From positions 1 through 64,000 of the forward strand of contig JAHEYF010000016.1 of NCBI GenBank assembly GCA_023251755.1: a stretch of DNA of 64,000 nt, written 5' to 3'. Position numbers and translations under genes: made by a program. Positions 36,586 to 46,457 of this stretch are shown here, piece after piece; position 1 is the first letter of the stretch, and each line of letters starts with the position of its first letter. Under the pieces are notes generated by a model, which did no database searches, had not been told where the DNA came from, and worked only from the letters and a program-made list of their open reading frames with translations. The DNA is from Bacteroidota bacterium (GTDB taxonomy: Bacteria > Bacteroidota > Bacteroidia > B-17B0 > Aurantibacillaceae).

Positions 36586-36626
36586 CAATATCAATAAATA
36601 TCCATTTATATCTACCAGGAAACCCA

Positions 36627-36812
36627 TCACTGCTTTCCATCCTTCTTATCAAAATTCCCGGTCTTTTTATTGTATCCATAAGGGCAATGCCTGCAACCGC
36701 TTTTACAACAATAACCACGTTTGAGGTGGTATTTTTCGGTAAACACGATATACCCTTCGGGGCTGTAATAAAAATCTTCGGGGTCTAAATTATTTATTTT
36801 TGAATTAAACAC
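36627..36812 (-). CDS. DUF5522 cysteine-rich small protein
   Basis: The 61-residue protein has the DUF5522 pattern: 'DFYYSPEGYIVFTEKYHLKR' followed by the cysteine cluster 'GYCCKSGCRHCPYGY'. The four clustered cysteines suggest a metal site, but the function is unknown. There is no internal ATG before the conserved region. The start must be GTG at 36812, which lies only five bases after a TATATTTG box, suggesting a leaderless or nearly leaderless mRNA. It is upstream of hutU on the same strand (81 bases), so co-transcription is possible. Confidence 0.85.
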   Translation of the reverse strand: MFNSKINNLDPEDFYYSPEGYIVFTEKYHLKRGYCCKSGCRHCPYGYNKKTGNFDKKDGKQ

Positions 36813-36817
36813 GAAAA

Positions 36818-36825
36818 CAAATATA
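36818..36825 (-). promoter_or_regulatory. Putative -7 box of the DUF5522 gene
   Basis: Minus-strand TATATTTG ends five bases before the GTG start, so transcription would begin at or next to the start codon. No -33 TTG visible. Confidence 0.35.
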
Positions 36826-36877
36826 CGGGATTTAGATGTGAGACATTAGAATTTAGCTCTTGAAATAGGCTACTAAC

Positions 36878-36958
36878 TACGAATTTTGTACGAATATACT
36901 AATCTGTGTGTGTTGTTACTGTACACAGCTGCATTAGTATATTCGTACAAAATTCGTA
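36878..36958. repeat. Palindromic word repeat, second copy of the 15518-15646 stem
   Basis: A 26-bp exact inverted repeat (36878-36903 with 36933-36958) surrounds a 29-base loop. The stem matches that at 15518-15646 except for one additional T in the AATTT run, present on both arms. Here it lies between divergent genes (DUF5522 and the lytic transglycosylase), so it cannot simply be a terminator. Confidence 0.9.
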
Positions 36959-37064
36959 TTCGCAGATCTGTAATCCGTAATTCCCACGAATAAAATTGCC
37001 GGACTGGGCTTTTTTTATAAATTTATCCCGCTGGGAGAAAGCGGCGGAAGATTAAAACAATACA

Positions 37065-38480
37065 ATGAAATTGAAATTCAAAACATTTTTTTACCTCATT
37101 GCTTTACTGCCCCTGCTTCTGAAGGCGCAGGACCACGACCATGTGTTCGATCCACTGGACAGCTTAACCAAACTTTACTATTTCCAAAACATAACATTTG
37201 AACCCAACAACTCTGATTTTAAACCCGGCGAAATCCCACAGTACGCCGAACAGGATTTTCAAAACCGAATGAAGGAGCTGAACAATCACAGCCCTTTTAA
37301 ATTTGTATACAATGCGCAGGTACGTAAATACGTGGACAGTTACATCAAAAACCCGAAGTGCGCCGCTACTATCCTAAGCAACAGCCGCTTCTTTTTTCCG
37401 ATGATAGAGAAGCACCTGGTGCACAATGAAATACCCCTTGAACTAAAATACCTCAGCGTGGTTGAATCGGGCATGAACCCTACTGCAAAAAGCCACTGTG
37501 GTGCGGCTGGCCTCTGGCAGTTTATGTACGGAACGGGCACCAGCTACCACCTGTTGATTAACAGTTATATTGATGAGCGTTACGATCCGGAAAAAGAAAC
37601 CATCGCCGCCTGCCGCTACCTGAAAGATTTATTTGCCATTTACAAAGACTGGGCTTTGGTAATAGCCGCTTACAACTGCGGCCCCGGAACAATCAACAAA
37701 GCCATTAAATTATCGGGGGGCAAACGCGATTTTTGGGCCATAAGCGCCTATTTACCGCGAGAATCGCAGGGTTATGTGCCTGCTTTTATTGCGGCAACCT
37801 ATGCTTTAAGTTATTACAAGGAACACAATTTGTATTATGCCAAACCCGAATTTATTCCCGCTTACATGGATCATATTGTAGTAAACAAAAAAACAACTAT
37901 TAAGGCCCTGGCTAAAAAAACCGGGATGTCGTATGAAGCGTTGAAATACCTGAACCCCAAGTTTTATACGGAGGTTGTTCCTGGTAATAACGATTACCTG
38001 CATGTGCCGCACGATGTGGCCCTGGCGATGATAGGGGCCGAAACAAACAACAAAGAGCTTGTGGCCAGTACCAAAGAAGTGAAAACGAAGGCGAAAGGAA
38101 GGAAGACCAAAACAAAAGACCATGCAAAACCACTTATCAGTACGGCTATTGCGCAGGACCTGAATCAAAACTATGTGGAGCTTACCGACAAGGCTGTAAC
38201 CATTTACGCCGAAGCACTGGGCGAACAAGTACTCAGCGACAGCTCGGATGTTACTTTTCACACCACTAAAGATGTACAGATAAACGGCCTGGCCATTCCC
38301 ATCAACAGCCTGCTGAAAGGCAAAGCTTATTTTTTAGCCAATAGTGTGTACTTAAAAATAGACCAGGTTATTTTTGGAAGCGAAATATTGTTCCTGCACC
38401 TCGAATCGGTAATACTCGAACAGCCTGTGGGCGGCAGGTTTACCATTGACGACGATTACCTCGAGATTTTTAAGATGTGA
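37065..38480 (+). CDS. MltD-like lytic transglycosylase with LysM domain
   Basis: The enzyme should cleave peptidoglycan glycan strands in the periplasm. The 471-residue protein has a signal peptide ('FFYLIALLPLLLKAQ') and a soluble lytic transglycosylase domain at about 115-240. That domain shows the catalytic Glu in 'LKYLSVVESGMNPTAKSHC', then 'AGLWQFMYGTG' and 'AYNCGPGTINKAI'. A LysM domain follows at about 270-325 ('TTIKALAKKTGMSYEALKYL', 'DYLHVPHDVAL'). A basic linker (KTKAKGRKTKTKDH) leads to a C-terminal beta-rich domain of about 105 residues, which is not usual for MltD. Its 'VQINGLAIPINSLLKGKAYF' looks like the C-terminal domain of conjugative TraM-type proteins. Confidence 0.92.
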   Translation: MKLKFKTFFYLIALLPLLLKAQDHDHVFDPLDSLTKLYYFQNITFEPNNSDFKPGEIPQYAEQDFQNRMKELNNHSPFKFVYNAQVRKYVDSYIKNPKCAATILSNSRFFFPMIEKHLVHNEIPLELKYLSVVESGMNPTAKSHCGAAGLWQFMYGTGTSYHLLINSYIDERYDPEKETIAACRYLKDLFAIYKDWALVIAAYNCGPGTINKAIKLSGGKRDFWAISAYLPRESQGYVPAFIAATYALSYYKEHNLYYAKPEFIPAYMDHIVVNKKTTIKALAKKTGMSYEALKYLNPKFYTEVVPGNNDYLHVPHDVALAMIGAETNNKELVASTKEVKTKAKGRKTKTKDHAKPLISTAIAQDLNQNYVELTDKAVTIYAEALGEQVLSDSSDVTFHTTKDVQINGLAIPINSLLKGKAYFLANSVYLKIDQVIFGSEILFLHLESVILEQPVGGRFTIDDDYLEIFKM

Positions 38481-38509
38481 GTTTGTTGACAGACAAATTT
38501 ATTGTGTTG

Positions 38510-40411
38510 TTAGCACAACCTAAGCCCAATCACCAAAATATCATCCACCTGCTCCAGTCCCGCTTTCCAGTTTTCTATATAGTCATCCAAATAATGTTGT
38601 TGTTCCTGCATGCTTTTGGTTTGAATGCTGAGCAGGATGTCCTTCAACTTTTTAGCCATTAACTTTTTTCCGTCCCTGCCGCCAAACTGGTCGGCATAAC
38701 CATCTGTACAAATATAAAAAGTATCGCCGGGCTCCAGCTTTAATTCGTGCTGTTCAAATTGCTGGTTGTCCTCTGTTAAGCCGCCAATGGCTGTTTTGGT
38801 GGCTTTTAGTTCCTCTGCCTCTGTACCTCCTTTACGTATCAACCAAAGGGGTCTGTTGGCTCCGGCGTAGTTGATGGTTCTGTTTTCTATGTCAATTGCA
38901 CAGAAAGCAATGTCCATTCCGTCCCTGGTCGACTCTTCGTTAAACGATTGCCGAAGCGATGTTTTAACACCTTTGTTCAACAGGCTTAAAATTTCGGAAG
39001 GTTCGTTGCTTTGCAATACAGCGTCTTCTAATTTTTCCGAACCAATCATACTCATCAGTGCCCCCGGTACCCCGTGCCCGGTGCAATCGGCAGCGGCAAT
39101 AAATACACGCCGATTGTTTTTATGAAAAAAATAGAAGTCGCCGCTAACAATGTCTTTTGGTTTAAACAAAACAAAGCTGTGTGGAAGGGTCGCAGTTATT
39201 TCCTCACGCTTAGGCAACTTGGCCTGCTGAATACGCTTTGCATAATTAATACTGTCGGTAATGTCTTTATTTTTTCGGGCAATCTCATCGTAGGCATTTT
39301 TCAGTTCCACATTTTTCAGGCGGTTTATTTCGGCTTCCTTTTGTGCGTTCTCCACTTTGCTTACAAATTGCATGCTTTTGGCTTTCATGGCCGCATCAAT
39401 GTTTACCATTTCTTCTTTCACTTCATGAAAACGCTGGTAATGAAAAAGTGCTTGTTCAAAATTGTTTTTTAACTTATAAATTTCCGAAAGCGAAAAATGA
39501 ATGGGCGCCAGGGCCATCCTCAAATTAATTTTCTCGGCTATCGTCAATGCCTCTTTCAGCTTACGTTCAGCTTCCTCTGTATTATTTTGTTTTAAATAAA
39601 TTTTGCCGAGGTCGAGCATAAAACGCGAAATCCCCATCTTATCACCCAGCTCCGTTGCCAGCTGAATGCCTTTTAAGGAAACCTCTTCAGCTTCTTCATT
39701 TTTTCCGGTTTCGATGCACAGCGTCATGTATGCATTTAATGCTGCGGCGTAGCCCCTCCAATCTTTTATCTGCTCGCGTATGGCCATGCTTTCCATCAGG
39801 TAAGCGCGGCATTTGTCATAGTCTTTTAAGCTGAGGTAAGCCTGTCCCAGGCCCATGATTGCCGCTGCCTCGCCTGCCCGGTTGTTCGCCTGGCGGTTTA
39901 GTTCCAGGCTTTTTGTTAAATAGTCTATCCCGCTTGCATCGTCGTTTAAAGAATGGTACAAAAAACCCATTTGAAAATAGCAGCGTCCCAGTTCAACACT
40001 GTTGTTTGTTTTTTGATAATAGGAAAGGGCTTTGGTGATGCAGTCTAAACCATTATTAAAATCGCTGAAACGATAATAAACCAGGCAAAGGTTGTAATAC
40101 ACCCGGGCCGTTCCTTTTTCATTTTTAAACTCTTCGAAAATCTGAAGGGCCTTCACTAATTTTTCGAGGGCCAGTTCATAATCGGTAATTTGTACATAAC
40201 AAAAGGCTTCGTTGCTAAGGGCGGTGGCATTGCCTAAGGGGTAGTTTATTTCAGAAGAAAGTTGCTGTGCGTCTTTACAAAGTGAAATAGAGCGCTGTGT
40301 ATCTGAATTGCGGATTTCGAAGGCCAGCTCATTCATGGCGTCCACCTTTTGAGCTGTATTGGCCAGCGCAGCAATGTTTATTTCGGGTTCAGTTACTTTT
40401 TCTGTCTTCAT
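38510..40411 (-). CDS. TPR-coupled SpoIIE/PP2C-type phosphatase
   Basis: The 633-residue cytoplasmic protein starts with about 330 residues of TPR repeats ('GNATALSNEAFCYVQITDYE', 'GRCYFQMGFLYHSLNDDASG', 'AAIMGLGQAYLSLKDYDKCR'). A coiled-coil follows ('INYAKRIQQAKLP' at its end), then a SpoIIE/PPM phosphatase domain from about residue 400. That domain has the metal-binding motifs 'KDIVSGDFYFF', 'IAAADCTGHGVPGALMSMIG' and 'FYICTDGYADQFGG'. Such proteins probably act in partner-switching or serine/threonine dephosphorylation; the substrate is unknown. No anti-sigma factor gene is adjacent. It converges with the transglycosylase gene, with only 29 bases between them. Confidence 0.92.
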   Translation of the reverse strand: MKTEKVTEPEINIAALANTAQKVDAMNELAFEIRNSDTQRSISLCKDAQQLSSEINYPLGNATALSNEAFCYVQITDYELALEKLVKALQIFEEFKNEKGTARVYYNLCLVYYRFSDFNNGLDCITKALSYYQKTNNSVELGRCYFQMGFLYHSLNDDASGIDYLTKSLELNRQANNRAGEAAAIMGLGQAYLSLKDYDKCRAYLMESMAIREQIKDWRGYAAALNAYMTLCIETGKNEEAEEVSLKGIQLATELGDKMGISRFMLDLGKIYLKQNNTEEAERKLKEALTIAEKINLRMALAPIHFSLSEIYKLKNNFEQALFHYQRFHEVKEEMVNIDAAMKAKSMQFVSKVENAQKEAEINRLKNVELKNAYDEIARKNKDITDSINYAKRIQQAKLPKREEITATLPHSFVLFKPKDIVSGDFYFFHKNNRRVFIAAADCTGHGVPGALMSMIGSEKLEDAVLQSNEPSEILSLLNKGVKTSLRQSFNEESTRDGMDIAFCAIDIENRTINYAGANRPLWLIRKGGTEAEELKATKTAIGGLTEDNQQFEQHELKLEPGDTFYICTDGYADQFGGRDGKKLMAKKLKDILLSIQTKSMQEQQHYLDDYIENWKAGLEQVDDILVIGLRLC

Positions 40412-40508
40412 TTTACAGGATGCAAAATAAGGATAAAAATTTAGTTGAAGAAGCTGAATAAAATTTAGGCGGAACAGCGGTGGTGGTTGAGAAAACGGAA
40501 TAGGGCTA

Positions 40509-40552
40509 AGTTAAAAGTGAGAAGTCAAAAGTTAAAAGCCCAGAGCCAAAAG
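40509..40552. repeat. Word-repeat array (AGTTAAAAG/AGTCAAAAG type), single arm
   Basis: Repeated AAGTTAAAAGT, AAGTCAAAAG and GTTAAAAGCC words. Bases 40531-40552 match 63843-63864 in 21 of 22 positions. No complementary arm is obvious nearby; the rest of 40412-40706 holds only the gcvP terminator. Confidence 0.65.
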
Positions 40553-40644
40553 ACCGATCACGGTTACGATTACATCCTCTGCGTTTTAATCAGCGCTTCT
40601 TTGCGGGAAATAATTCAAAAGCCATCAGGATTATGCCATTTAAA

Positions 40645-40680
40645 TTAAAAGAGGCTCCCACTCAGGAACCTCTTTTAAAA
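40645..40680 (-). terminator. Intrinsic terminator after gcvP
   Basis: ATTAAAAGAGG pairs with CCTCTTTTAAAA across about 14 bases. On the minus strand the stem ends in a T-rich CTCTTTTAATTTAA run, 27 bases past the gcvP stop. Confidence 0.75.
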
Positions 40681-40706
40681 TATTGAATTAAAATTGTAAG
40701 GGTTTA

Positions 40707-43580
40707 TTAAGCCACCACGCTTTCTTCCATATAGGCTTCTATCGGTGCGCAGGAGCATACTAAATTCCTGTCGCCAAAGGCATTGTCGATACGGCTTACG
40801 CTGGGCCAGAATTTATTGGACTGTACCCATTTTAAAGGGAAAGCTGCTTTCTGACGACTATAGGCATATTTCCAATTATCACCGGCAATAACTTTTACGG
40901 TGTGCGGTGCGTTTTTAATTACATTGTCTGCCTTGTCAAATTTCCCGTCTGCTATTTCTTGAATTTCTTTACGGATGGTCATCATGGCTTCGCAAAAACG
41001 GTCGAGTTCTTCTTTTCCTTCACTTTCAGTGGGTTCCACCATTAAGGTGTTGGGTACAGGGAAGGCAACGGTTGGGGCATGAAAACCAAAGTCCATGAGG
41101 CGTTTGGCAATGTCTGCCACCTCTACATTGGCACTTGTTTTAAATTCGTTGCAATCTAAAATCATTTCGTGGGCGCAACGTCCGTTTTTACCGGTGTACA
41201 ATATTTTATAGCTGTCTTTTAAAATCTCTTTCATGTAGTTGGCATTTAAAATGGCTGTTTTGGTAGCAGCGGTCACTCCTTCTGCACCCAGCATTTTAAC
41301 ATAACCATACGAAATAAGCAATATCAGCGCGCTACCGTAAGGGGCTGCCGAAACACCGGTGATACCTTTGTCTCCACCTGTTTTAACAACAGTGTGCGAA
41401 GGTAAAAAAGGCACCAAATGTTGGGCTACACCAATAGGTCCCATTCCGGGTCCACCGCCACCGTGCGGGATGGCAAATGTTTTGTGGAGGTTTAAGTGGC
41501 ACACGTCGGCGCCAATGTTACCGGGACTTGTTAAGCCCACCTGTGCATTCATGTTGGCTCCGTCCATGTAGACTTGCCCGCCGTTGTCGTGTATTATTTT
41601 GGTAATATCGGTAATGGCTTCTTCGTACACACCGTGTGTAGAAGGATAAGTAACCATGAGGCAGGATAAATTGTCTTTGTGTAATTCTGCTTTTGCTTTT
41701 AAGTCAGCCACATCAATGTTTCCTTTTTCGTCGCATTTCACCAGTACAATCTGCATACCCGCCATAGCTGCTGATGCAGGGTTGGTGCCGTGTGCTGATG
41801 TAGGAATAAGTGCTACGTGACGGTGCCCATTGCCTTGTGCAATATGGTAAGCACGTATCACCATCAGGCCTGCGTATTCGCCCTGTGCGCCCGAATTGGG
41901 TTGAAAACTCATGGCTGCAAAGCCAGTGATCTCACACAAATCTTTGTTCAGCTGCTCTATTATTTCCAGGTAACCCTGGGCTTGCTCGGCAGGTACAAAA
42001 GGATGGATGTGTGCATATTCAGGCCAGGTTAAAGGCAACAGTTCGGAGGCAGCATTCAGTTTCATAGTACAGGAGCCCAGAGAAATCATACTGTGCACGA
42101 GAGAAAGATCTTTGTTTTCCAAACGTTTGATGTAACGCATCATTTCGCTTTCGCTGTGGTAACTATTAAATACAGCATGCGTAAGGTAAGCCGATGTACG
42201 TTGTGCAGCAGATGCAGCAATTATTCCTGCGCTGAAGCCACTTAGTGCCTGCGCTTGTTTTCCTTTGGCTTCGGCAAATACGGCAATGATGTCCTGTACA
42301 TCTTCTGTTTCAACTGTCTGGTCTAAAGCTATTCCAATGTGTTTAGCATCGATGTAACGGAAATTGATTTCTTTCGCTTCGGCAGCTTTTTTCACAGCAG
42401 CTGCATCGCCTTCAACAACAATGGTATCGAAAAACAATTTTGTTTTTACGGCGTAGCCTAATTTTTTTAATTCGTCGGCCACAGTTGCAGTTGCGCCGTG
42501 TACGCTTTGGGCAATCGCTTGAATACCTTCGGCACCGTGGTAAACGGCATACATACTGGCCATAATAGCCAGAAGAGCCTGAGCGGTACAAATATTTGAA
42601 GTGGCTTTGTCGCGTTTAATGTGTTGCTCGCGGGTTTGCAAAGCCATGCGCAAAGCGGTGTTTCCTTCGGCATCTACCGACACGCCAATGATGCGTCCCG
42701 GGATCAGTCGTTTGTATTCTTCTTTGCAGGTGAAAAAAGCGGCGTGAGGGCCACCGTATCCCAATGGAACACCAAAGCGTTGTGAATTGCCCACTACACA
42801 ATCAGCTCCCCATTCTCCGGGAGGTGTTAACAAGGCAAGGGCTAATAAATCGGATGCTACACACACCTGCACTTCTTTGCTGTGGGCAACGCTTACAAAA
42901 TTTTTATAGTCGTTTACTTCACCGTTAATATCGGGGTATTGAATCAGGGCTCCGAAAAATGAATCGTCGAAGCTGATTGTTTTTTCATCTCCAATCACCA
43001 GTTCAATGTCCATGGGTACAGCCCGGGTCCGTACCACATCGATGGTTTGAGGGAAGCAGTTGGCTGAAACAAAAAATTTATTCGCATTGTTTTTTTGTTT
43101 GTCGCGGCTGCGGTTGCTGAAAAACATAAACATGGCTTCGGCAGCGGCAGTGGCTTCATCCAGCAAGGAGGCATTGGCAATGGGCATGGCGGTTAAGTCC
43201 ATGACCACGGTTTGAAAATTAAGAATAGCTTCCAGACGGCCCTGTGCTATTTCGGCCTGGTAAGGTGTGTAGGCGGTATACCAGCCCGGGTTTTCGAGCA
43301 CATTGCGTTGTACTACTGCAGGGATGATGGTGTTGTAATAACCTAAACCTATGTATGAGCGGAAGACTTTGTTTTTCTTTCCACTTTGTTTTAAATGTTT
43401 GTGGTATTGGTATTCTGTTAAGGCCGGGGCAATATGGAGGGGCTTTTTTAACCGAATGGCAGCAGGTACTGTCTGATTAATTAACTCATCAACGGATGTT
43501 ACTCCAATTTTTTTCAGCATTTGCGACACTTCGCCGGCACGCGGTCCATTGTGACGATTTACAAATTTGTCAGTGGTCAT
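40707..43580 (-). CDS. gcvP: Glycine dehydrogenase (decarboxylating), P protein
   Basis: GcvP is the PLP-dependent decarboxylase of the glycine cleavage system. It transfers the aminomethyl group to the lipoyl H protein. At 957 residues it is the full-length fused form (N- and C-terminal halves), as in many Gram-negatives. Features seen are '[20 protein letters not shown]' at the start, '[20 protein letters not shown]', '[14 protein letters not shown]' and the PLP lysine in '[19 protein letters not shown]' near residue 700. No gcvT or gcvH is adjacent. An intrinsic terminator follows, and a good promoter box precedes it. Confidence 0.97.
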   Translation of the reverse strand: MTTDKFVNRHNGPRAGEVSQMLKKIGVTSVDELINQTVPAAIRLKKPLHIAPALTEYQYHKHLKQSGKKNKVFRSYIGLGYYNTIIPAVVQRNVLENPGWYTAYTPYQAEIAQGRLEAILNFQTVVMDLTAMPIANASLLDEATAAAEAMFMFFSNRSRDKQKNNANKFFVSANCFPQTIDVVRTRAVPMDIELVIGDEKTISFDDSFFGALIQYPDINGEVNDYKNFVSVAHSKEVQVCVASDLLALALLTPPGEWGADCVVGNSQRFGVPLGYGGPHAAFFTCKEEYKRLIPGRIIGVSVDAEGNTALRMALQTREQHIKRDKATSNICTAQALLAIMASMYAVYHGAEGIQAIAQSVHGATATVADELKKLGYAVKTKLFFDTIVVEGDAAAVKKAAEAKEINFRYIDAKHIGIALDQTVETEDVQDIIAVFAEAKGKQAQALSGFSAGIIAASAAQRTSAYLTHAVFNSYHSESEMMRYIKRLENKDLSLVHSMISLGSCTMKLNAASELLPLTWPEYAHIHPFVPAEQAQGYLEIIEQLNKDLCEITGFAAMSFQPNSGAQGEYAGLMVIRAYHIAQGNGHRHVALIPTSAHGTNPASAAMAGMQIVLVKCDEKGNIDVADLKAKAELHKDNLSCLMVTYPSTHGVYEEAITDITKIIHDNGGQVYMDGANMNAQVGLTSPGNIGADVCHLNLHKTFAIPHGGGGPGMGPIGVAQHLVPFLPSHTVVKTGGDKGITGVSAAPYGSALILLISYGYVKMLGAEGVTAATKTAILNANYMKEILKDSYKILYTGKNGRCAHEMILDCNEFKTSANVEVADIAKRLMDFGFHAPTVAFPVPNTLMVEPTESEGKEELDRFCEAMMTIRKEIQEIADGKFDKADNVIKNAPHTVKVIAGDNWKYAYSRQKAAFPLKWVQSNKFWPSVSRIDNAFGDRNLVCSCAPIEAYMEESVVA

Positions 43581-43617
43581 TGTTTTTCTATAATTATGAA
43601 GGTTTTAAAACGGAGCA

Positions 43618-43652
43618 CAAATTTAGATAAAATATCAACTCTGTCGGTTCAA
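43618..43652 (-). promoter_or_regulatory. Putative gcvP promoter
   Basis: Minus-strand TAAATTTG (43618-43625) matches TAnnTTTG, with an upstream TTTTG about 24 bases before it. The box lies about 38 bases before the gcvP ATG. Pattern match only. Confidence 0.35.
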
Positions 43653-43690
43653 AAGTTACCAAATAATTAGCGAATAATATGAACCGGTTG

Positions 43691-43698
43691 TATATTTG
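43691..43698 (+). promoter_or_regulatory. Putative promoter box for the 43714 gene
   Basis: TATATTTG matches TAnnTTTG, 15 bases before the ATG at 43714. It also argues against the in-frame TTG at 43696, which falls inside the box. Confidence 0.35.
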
Positions 43699-43713
43699 AT
43701 TAAAAATAGGCTT

Positions 43714-44340
43714 ATGCGTTATTCTTTATTTTTGTTGGTTTTATTGTTGGGCTTCGCTATTCGCTTAAACGCACAGAAAACGGCAAAAGACTCTCTTTTT
43801 TTAATGAACGGGAAAGTGCTGCTGGAAACTGTAATTGATACCACGGTTGGCACGGTTACTTATACAGATTCAAAAGACACTTCGAAAAGAATAAATATAG
43901 ATAACTTCGATTTGTATGGGATCAGGTATGCTAAAACGGGGACTATGTTTTATTACTACAAGCAGGACTCTGTAATGGGCAATATTTTTACCCGCAAGGA
44001 AATGTTGTTTTTTATGAATGGGGAACGCGATGCAAAAAAAGGCTTTAAAGCCCGGGGATGTTTTTGGGGAGCCATGATAGCCGGCACCGCAGGCGGTTTA
44101 ACAAAAAGTATTTTAGGCCCTGTTGTTCCCTTTGCCTTTGTGGGCTTAAGCGGATTGCCCAAAGTGCGCATACGGCACAACACGGTTTCCAATCCTTATT
44201 ACTTAGACAGCGATCCCTATATTCTGGGTTATGAACGGCAGGCCCGCAGCAAGCGCCGGATTGAAGGAATAAAGGGGGGTATCATTGGTCTGGTGATTGG
44301 TTATACCGCTAATTTTTTACTGCAACCTTATTTTAAATAA
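43714..44340 (+). CDS. Exported protein of unknown function, upstream of purT
   Basis: I do not recognise a family. From the ATG at 43714 the protein has 208 residues, with a signal peptide ([21 protein letters not shown]). A beta-rich stretch follows ('[20 protein letters not shown]', '[19 protein letters not shown]'). Two glycine-rich hydrophobic segments near the C-terminus ('[19 protein letters not shown]' and '[20 protein letters not shown]') could be membrane hairpins. The ending in Phe-Lys and its overall layout suggest an envelope-associated protein. It ends 11 bases before purT and is probably co-transcribed; a functional link to purine synthesis is not apparent. Confidence 0.75.
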   Translation: MRYSLFLLVLLLGFAIRLNAQKTAKDSLFLMNGKVLLETVIDTTVGTVTYTDSKDTSKRINIDNFDLYGIRYAKTGTMFYYYKQDSVMGNIFTRKEMLFFMNGERDAKKGFKARGCFWGAMIAGTAGGLTKSILGPVVPFAFVGLSGLPKVRIRHNTVSNPYYLDSDPYILGYERQARSKRRIEGIKGGIIGLVIGYTANFLLQPYFK

Positions 44341-44351
44341 ATCATCACATT

Positions 44352-45515
44352 ATGCATAAAAAAATACTACTGCTTGGCTCTGGAGAGTTGGGCAAGGAAT
44401 TGGTTATTGCTTTACAACGTTTAGGTCAACACGTTGTTGCTGTAGATAGTTACCCAGGAGCGCCGGCCATGCAGGTGGCGCATGAGTTTGAGGTGATCAA
44501 TATGCTGGACGGCGACGCTTTGGATAAAATTGTTGCCAAACACCAACCCGATTTAATTGTTCCGGAAATTGAAGCCATACGCACCGAACGTTTTTACGAG
44601 TATGAAAAGCAGGGCATAACAGTGGTACCCAGTGCAAAAGCCGCCAACTTTACCATGAACCGCAAAGCTATACGCGATATGGCGTCGAAAGACCTGGGGG
44701 TGAGAACAGCGAAGTACCTGTATGCCACAACACTTGAAGGCTTTACGAAAGCTATAGAAGAAATAGGAATCCCCTGTGTTGTAAAACCACTGATGAGCAG
44801 CAGTGGTAAAGGACAAAGTGTGGTTAAATCAAAAGACAGTATTGAAAAAGCCTGGAATTATGCGATGGAAGGCAGCCGCGGCGATTACAAAGAAGTAATT
44901 GTTGAAGAGTTCATCAAATTTAATTCGGAAATAACCTTGTTAACAGTTACACAAAAAAACGGAAACACCTTGTTTTGCCCGCCAATTGGGCATAGGCAGG
45001 AAAGAGGCGATTACCAGGAAAGCTGGCAACCTTGCCTGATCAGCGAAACGGATTTAAACGATGCCCGCCAGATGGCTGCAAAGGTTACCAGGGCTTTAAG
45101 TGGAGCCGGCTTGTGGGGAGTAGAATTTTTCTTAACTGATAAGGGAGTTTATTTCTCAGAATTATCGCCCCGCCCCCACGATACCGGCATGGTAACATTG
45201 GCCGGCACTCAAAACCTCAGTGAGTTTGAATTGCACGCCCGCACTATTTTAGGCTTACCAATTCCCGAAATAACTTTAGAACGTTGCGGGGCTTCGGCGG
45301 TTGTACTGGCCATGAACGAAAGCACCCAGCCGTCTTATGAAGGAATAGAAAACGTATTGAGTGTTCCGGGTTCGGATGTACGCATCTTTAATAAACCGAG
45401 TACCCGCAAATACCGCCGCATGGCCGTTACCCTGGCTTATGATGCAGTGGGGGCTGATGTGAACAAGGTGAAGGAAAAGGCGATTGAACTCGCAACCCGC
45501 ATCATCGTTCATTAG
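44352..45515 (+). CDS. purT: Formate-dependent GAR transformylase PurT
   Basis: PurT makes formyl-GAR from GAR, formate and ATP in purine synthesis. The 387-residue ATP-grasp protein shows '[19 protein letters not shown]', '[18 protein letters not shown]', the ATP-binding '[19 protein letters not shown]' and the metal-site '[19 protein letters not shown]'. '[20 protein letters not shown]' then follows. It duplicates the step of PurN, encoded 950 bases downstream. The last codons and the stop (TAG) are the first units of an AGTT(C/T)ATT octamer array, so the natural C-terminus may have been shaped by that repeat. Confidence 0.97.
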   Translation: MHKKILLLGSGELGKELVIALQRLGQHVVAVDSYPGAPAMQVAHEFEVINMLDGDALDKIVAKHQPDLIVPEIEAIRTERFYEYEKQGITVVPSAKAANFTMNRKAIRDMASKDLGVRTAKYLYATTLEGFTKAIEEIGIPCVVKPLMSSSGKGQSVVKSKDSIEKAWNYAMEGSRGDYKEVIVEEFIKFNSEITLLTVTQKNGNTLFCPPIGHRQERGDYQESWQPCLISETDLNDARQMAAKVTRALSGAGLWGVEFFLTDKGVYFSELSPRPHDTGMVTLAGTQNLSEFELHARTILGLPIPEITLERCGASAVVLAMNESTQPSYEGIENVLSVPGSDVRIFNKPSTRKYRRMAVTLAYDAVGADVNKVKEKAIELATRIIVH

Positions 45516-45657
45516 TTCATTAGTTTATTAGTTCATTAGTTTATTAGTTTATTAGTTCATTAGTTCATTAGTTCATTAGTTCATTAGTTCATTAGTTCAT
45601 TAGTTAACCTGAACCACCGAACATACGAACGAATGAACCAGTGAACAAATAAACTAT
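45505..45657. repeat. Octamer array and complementary arm after purT
   Basis: About twelve tandem AGTTCATT or AGTTTATT octamers run from inside the last purT codons to about 45604. A degenerate complementary arm follows (GAACGAATGAACCAGTGAAC, then AAATAAACTA) up to 45657. Together they can form a long imperfect stem. Copy number is likely to vary by slippage. Confidence 0.9.
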
Positions 45658-45705
45658 ACAAACGTTTTATTCTCTATACTTGTAGTCTCAAATTAGTTTA
45701 TAAAA

Positions 45706-46278
45706 ATGAAGCGTTTACTTTTAGTTGTCCCGGTTTCTTTGTTGTTGCTTTGTTTTGTCCGCCCGCACGAAAAAAATCCTTTCTTTCCGGACCATTTACA
45801 AAATACCTATATCGCCAAGCTGAAGCCTGTTGATTCTTTGTGTTATTACCAGTGTTATTGCCTTAAAGTAAGTAAACAAAAATACGAAGGCGAAAACGGT
45901 ACTATCATCGATGTGAATGCAAGCCCGCAACCCATTACGGTGACCGAAAAATTTGTGTTGTATAAAAACAATGATCAATACCGCATGCGGCACTTTGTTT
46001 CATCGGCTACTTATTACCCCAATAAAAAATTCGCTTACCTTAAAATGGTTGAAAAAGCCTATTGGAATTTTGTTTTAAAAAACGATACGGTTCTTCCTAA
46101 GCTGGATGTATTGTTGCTTGCAGCTTACGAAACAAAACTACAGGCACTTACGGCGTATGATTTTACAGTGGTCGATAACAATTCTCCGCAATGCATCCTT
46201 AACGGTAAAAAGGTATCGGAACAATTCAGGGTAAGCGGCGACCACCTCTTGAATAAAAACCTGTCGGTGTTTAAGTAA
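45706..46278 (+). CDS. Exported protein of unknown function
   Basis: No family recognised. The 190-residue product has a signal-type N-terminus ('LLLVVPVSLLLLCFVRP'). It then shows mixed alpha/beta sequence with two close cysteines ('DSLCYYQCYCLKVS') and a conserved-looking 'VEKAYWNFVLKNDTVLP'. The early cysteine ('LLLLCFVRP') makes a lipoprotein possible, but the following residues do not fit a lipobox well. It stands between repeat-rich gaps and has no obvious operon partner. Confidence 0.7.
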   Translation: MKRLLLVVPVSLLLLCFVRPHEKNPFFPDHLQNTYIAKLKPVDSLCYYQCYCLKVSKQKYEGENGTIIDVNASPQPITVTEKFVLYKNNDQYRMRHFVSSATYYPNKKFAYLKMVEKAYWNFVLKNDTVLPKLDVLLLAAYETKLQALTAYDFTVVDNNSPQCILNGKKVSEQFRVSGDHLLNKNLSVFK

Positions 46279-46322
46279 TCAATTTAAGATTAGCCTTTTA
46301 ATTTTATTTAGTATAATGTTTA

Positions 46323-46413
46323 TTATTGTCCAAAACAATAATGGCTACAGAGTAGCCGGACATTCTTAGCACAACAACAATTCAAACAACCACGGCTACA
46401 GAGTAGCCGGACA
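46323..46413. repeat. GGCTAC hairpin doublet upstream of purN
   Basis: The 20-mer GGCTACAGAGTAGCCGGACA occurs exactly at 46343-46362 and 46394-46413. Each holds a 6-bp stem (GGCTAC/GTAGCC) with a 3-base loop. A separate TTATTGT/ACAATAA hairpin lies at 46323-46341. The spacing of 51 bases and same-strand orientation look like a REP-type doublet. Confidence 0.85.
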
Positions 46414-46457
46414 GATCATCAATAGTGCTTTATGTATCATGGTACAAGTAAAATAAT

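Noticed and set aside
45505-45605. Regular short repeats resembling a CRISPR array
   Set aside because: Units are contiguous octamers without spacers, and no cas genes are nearby.
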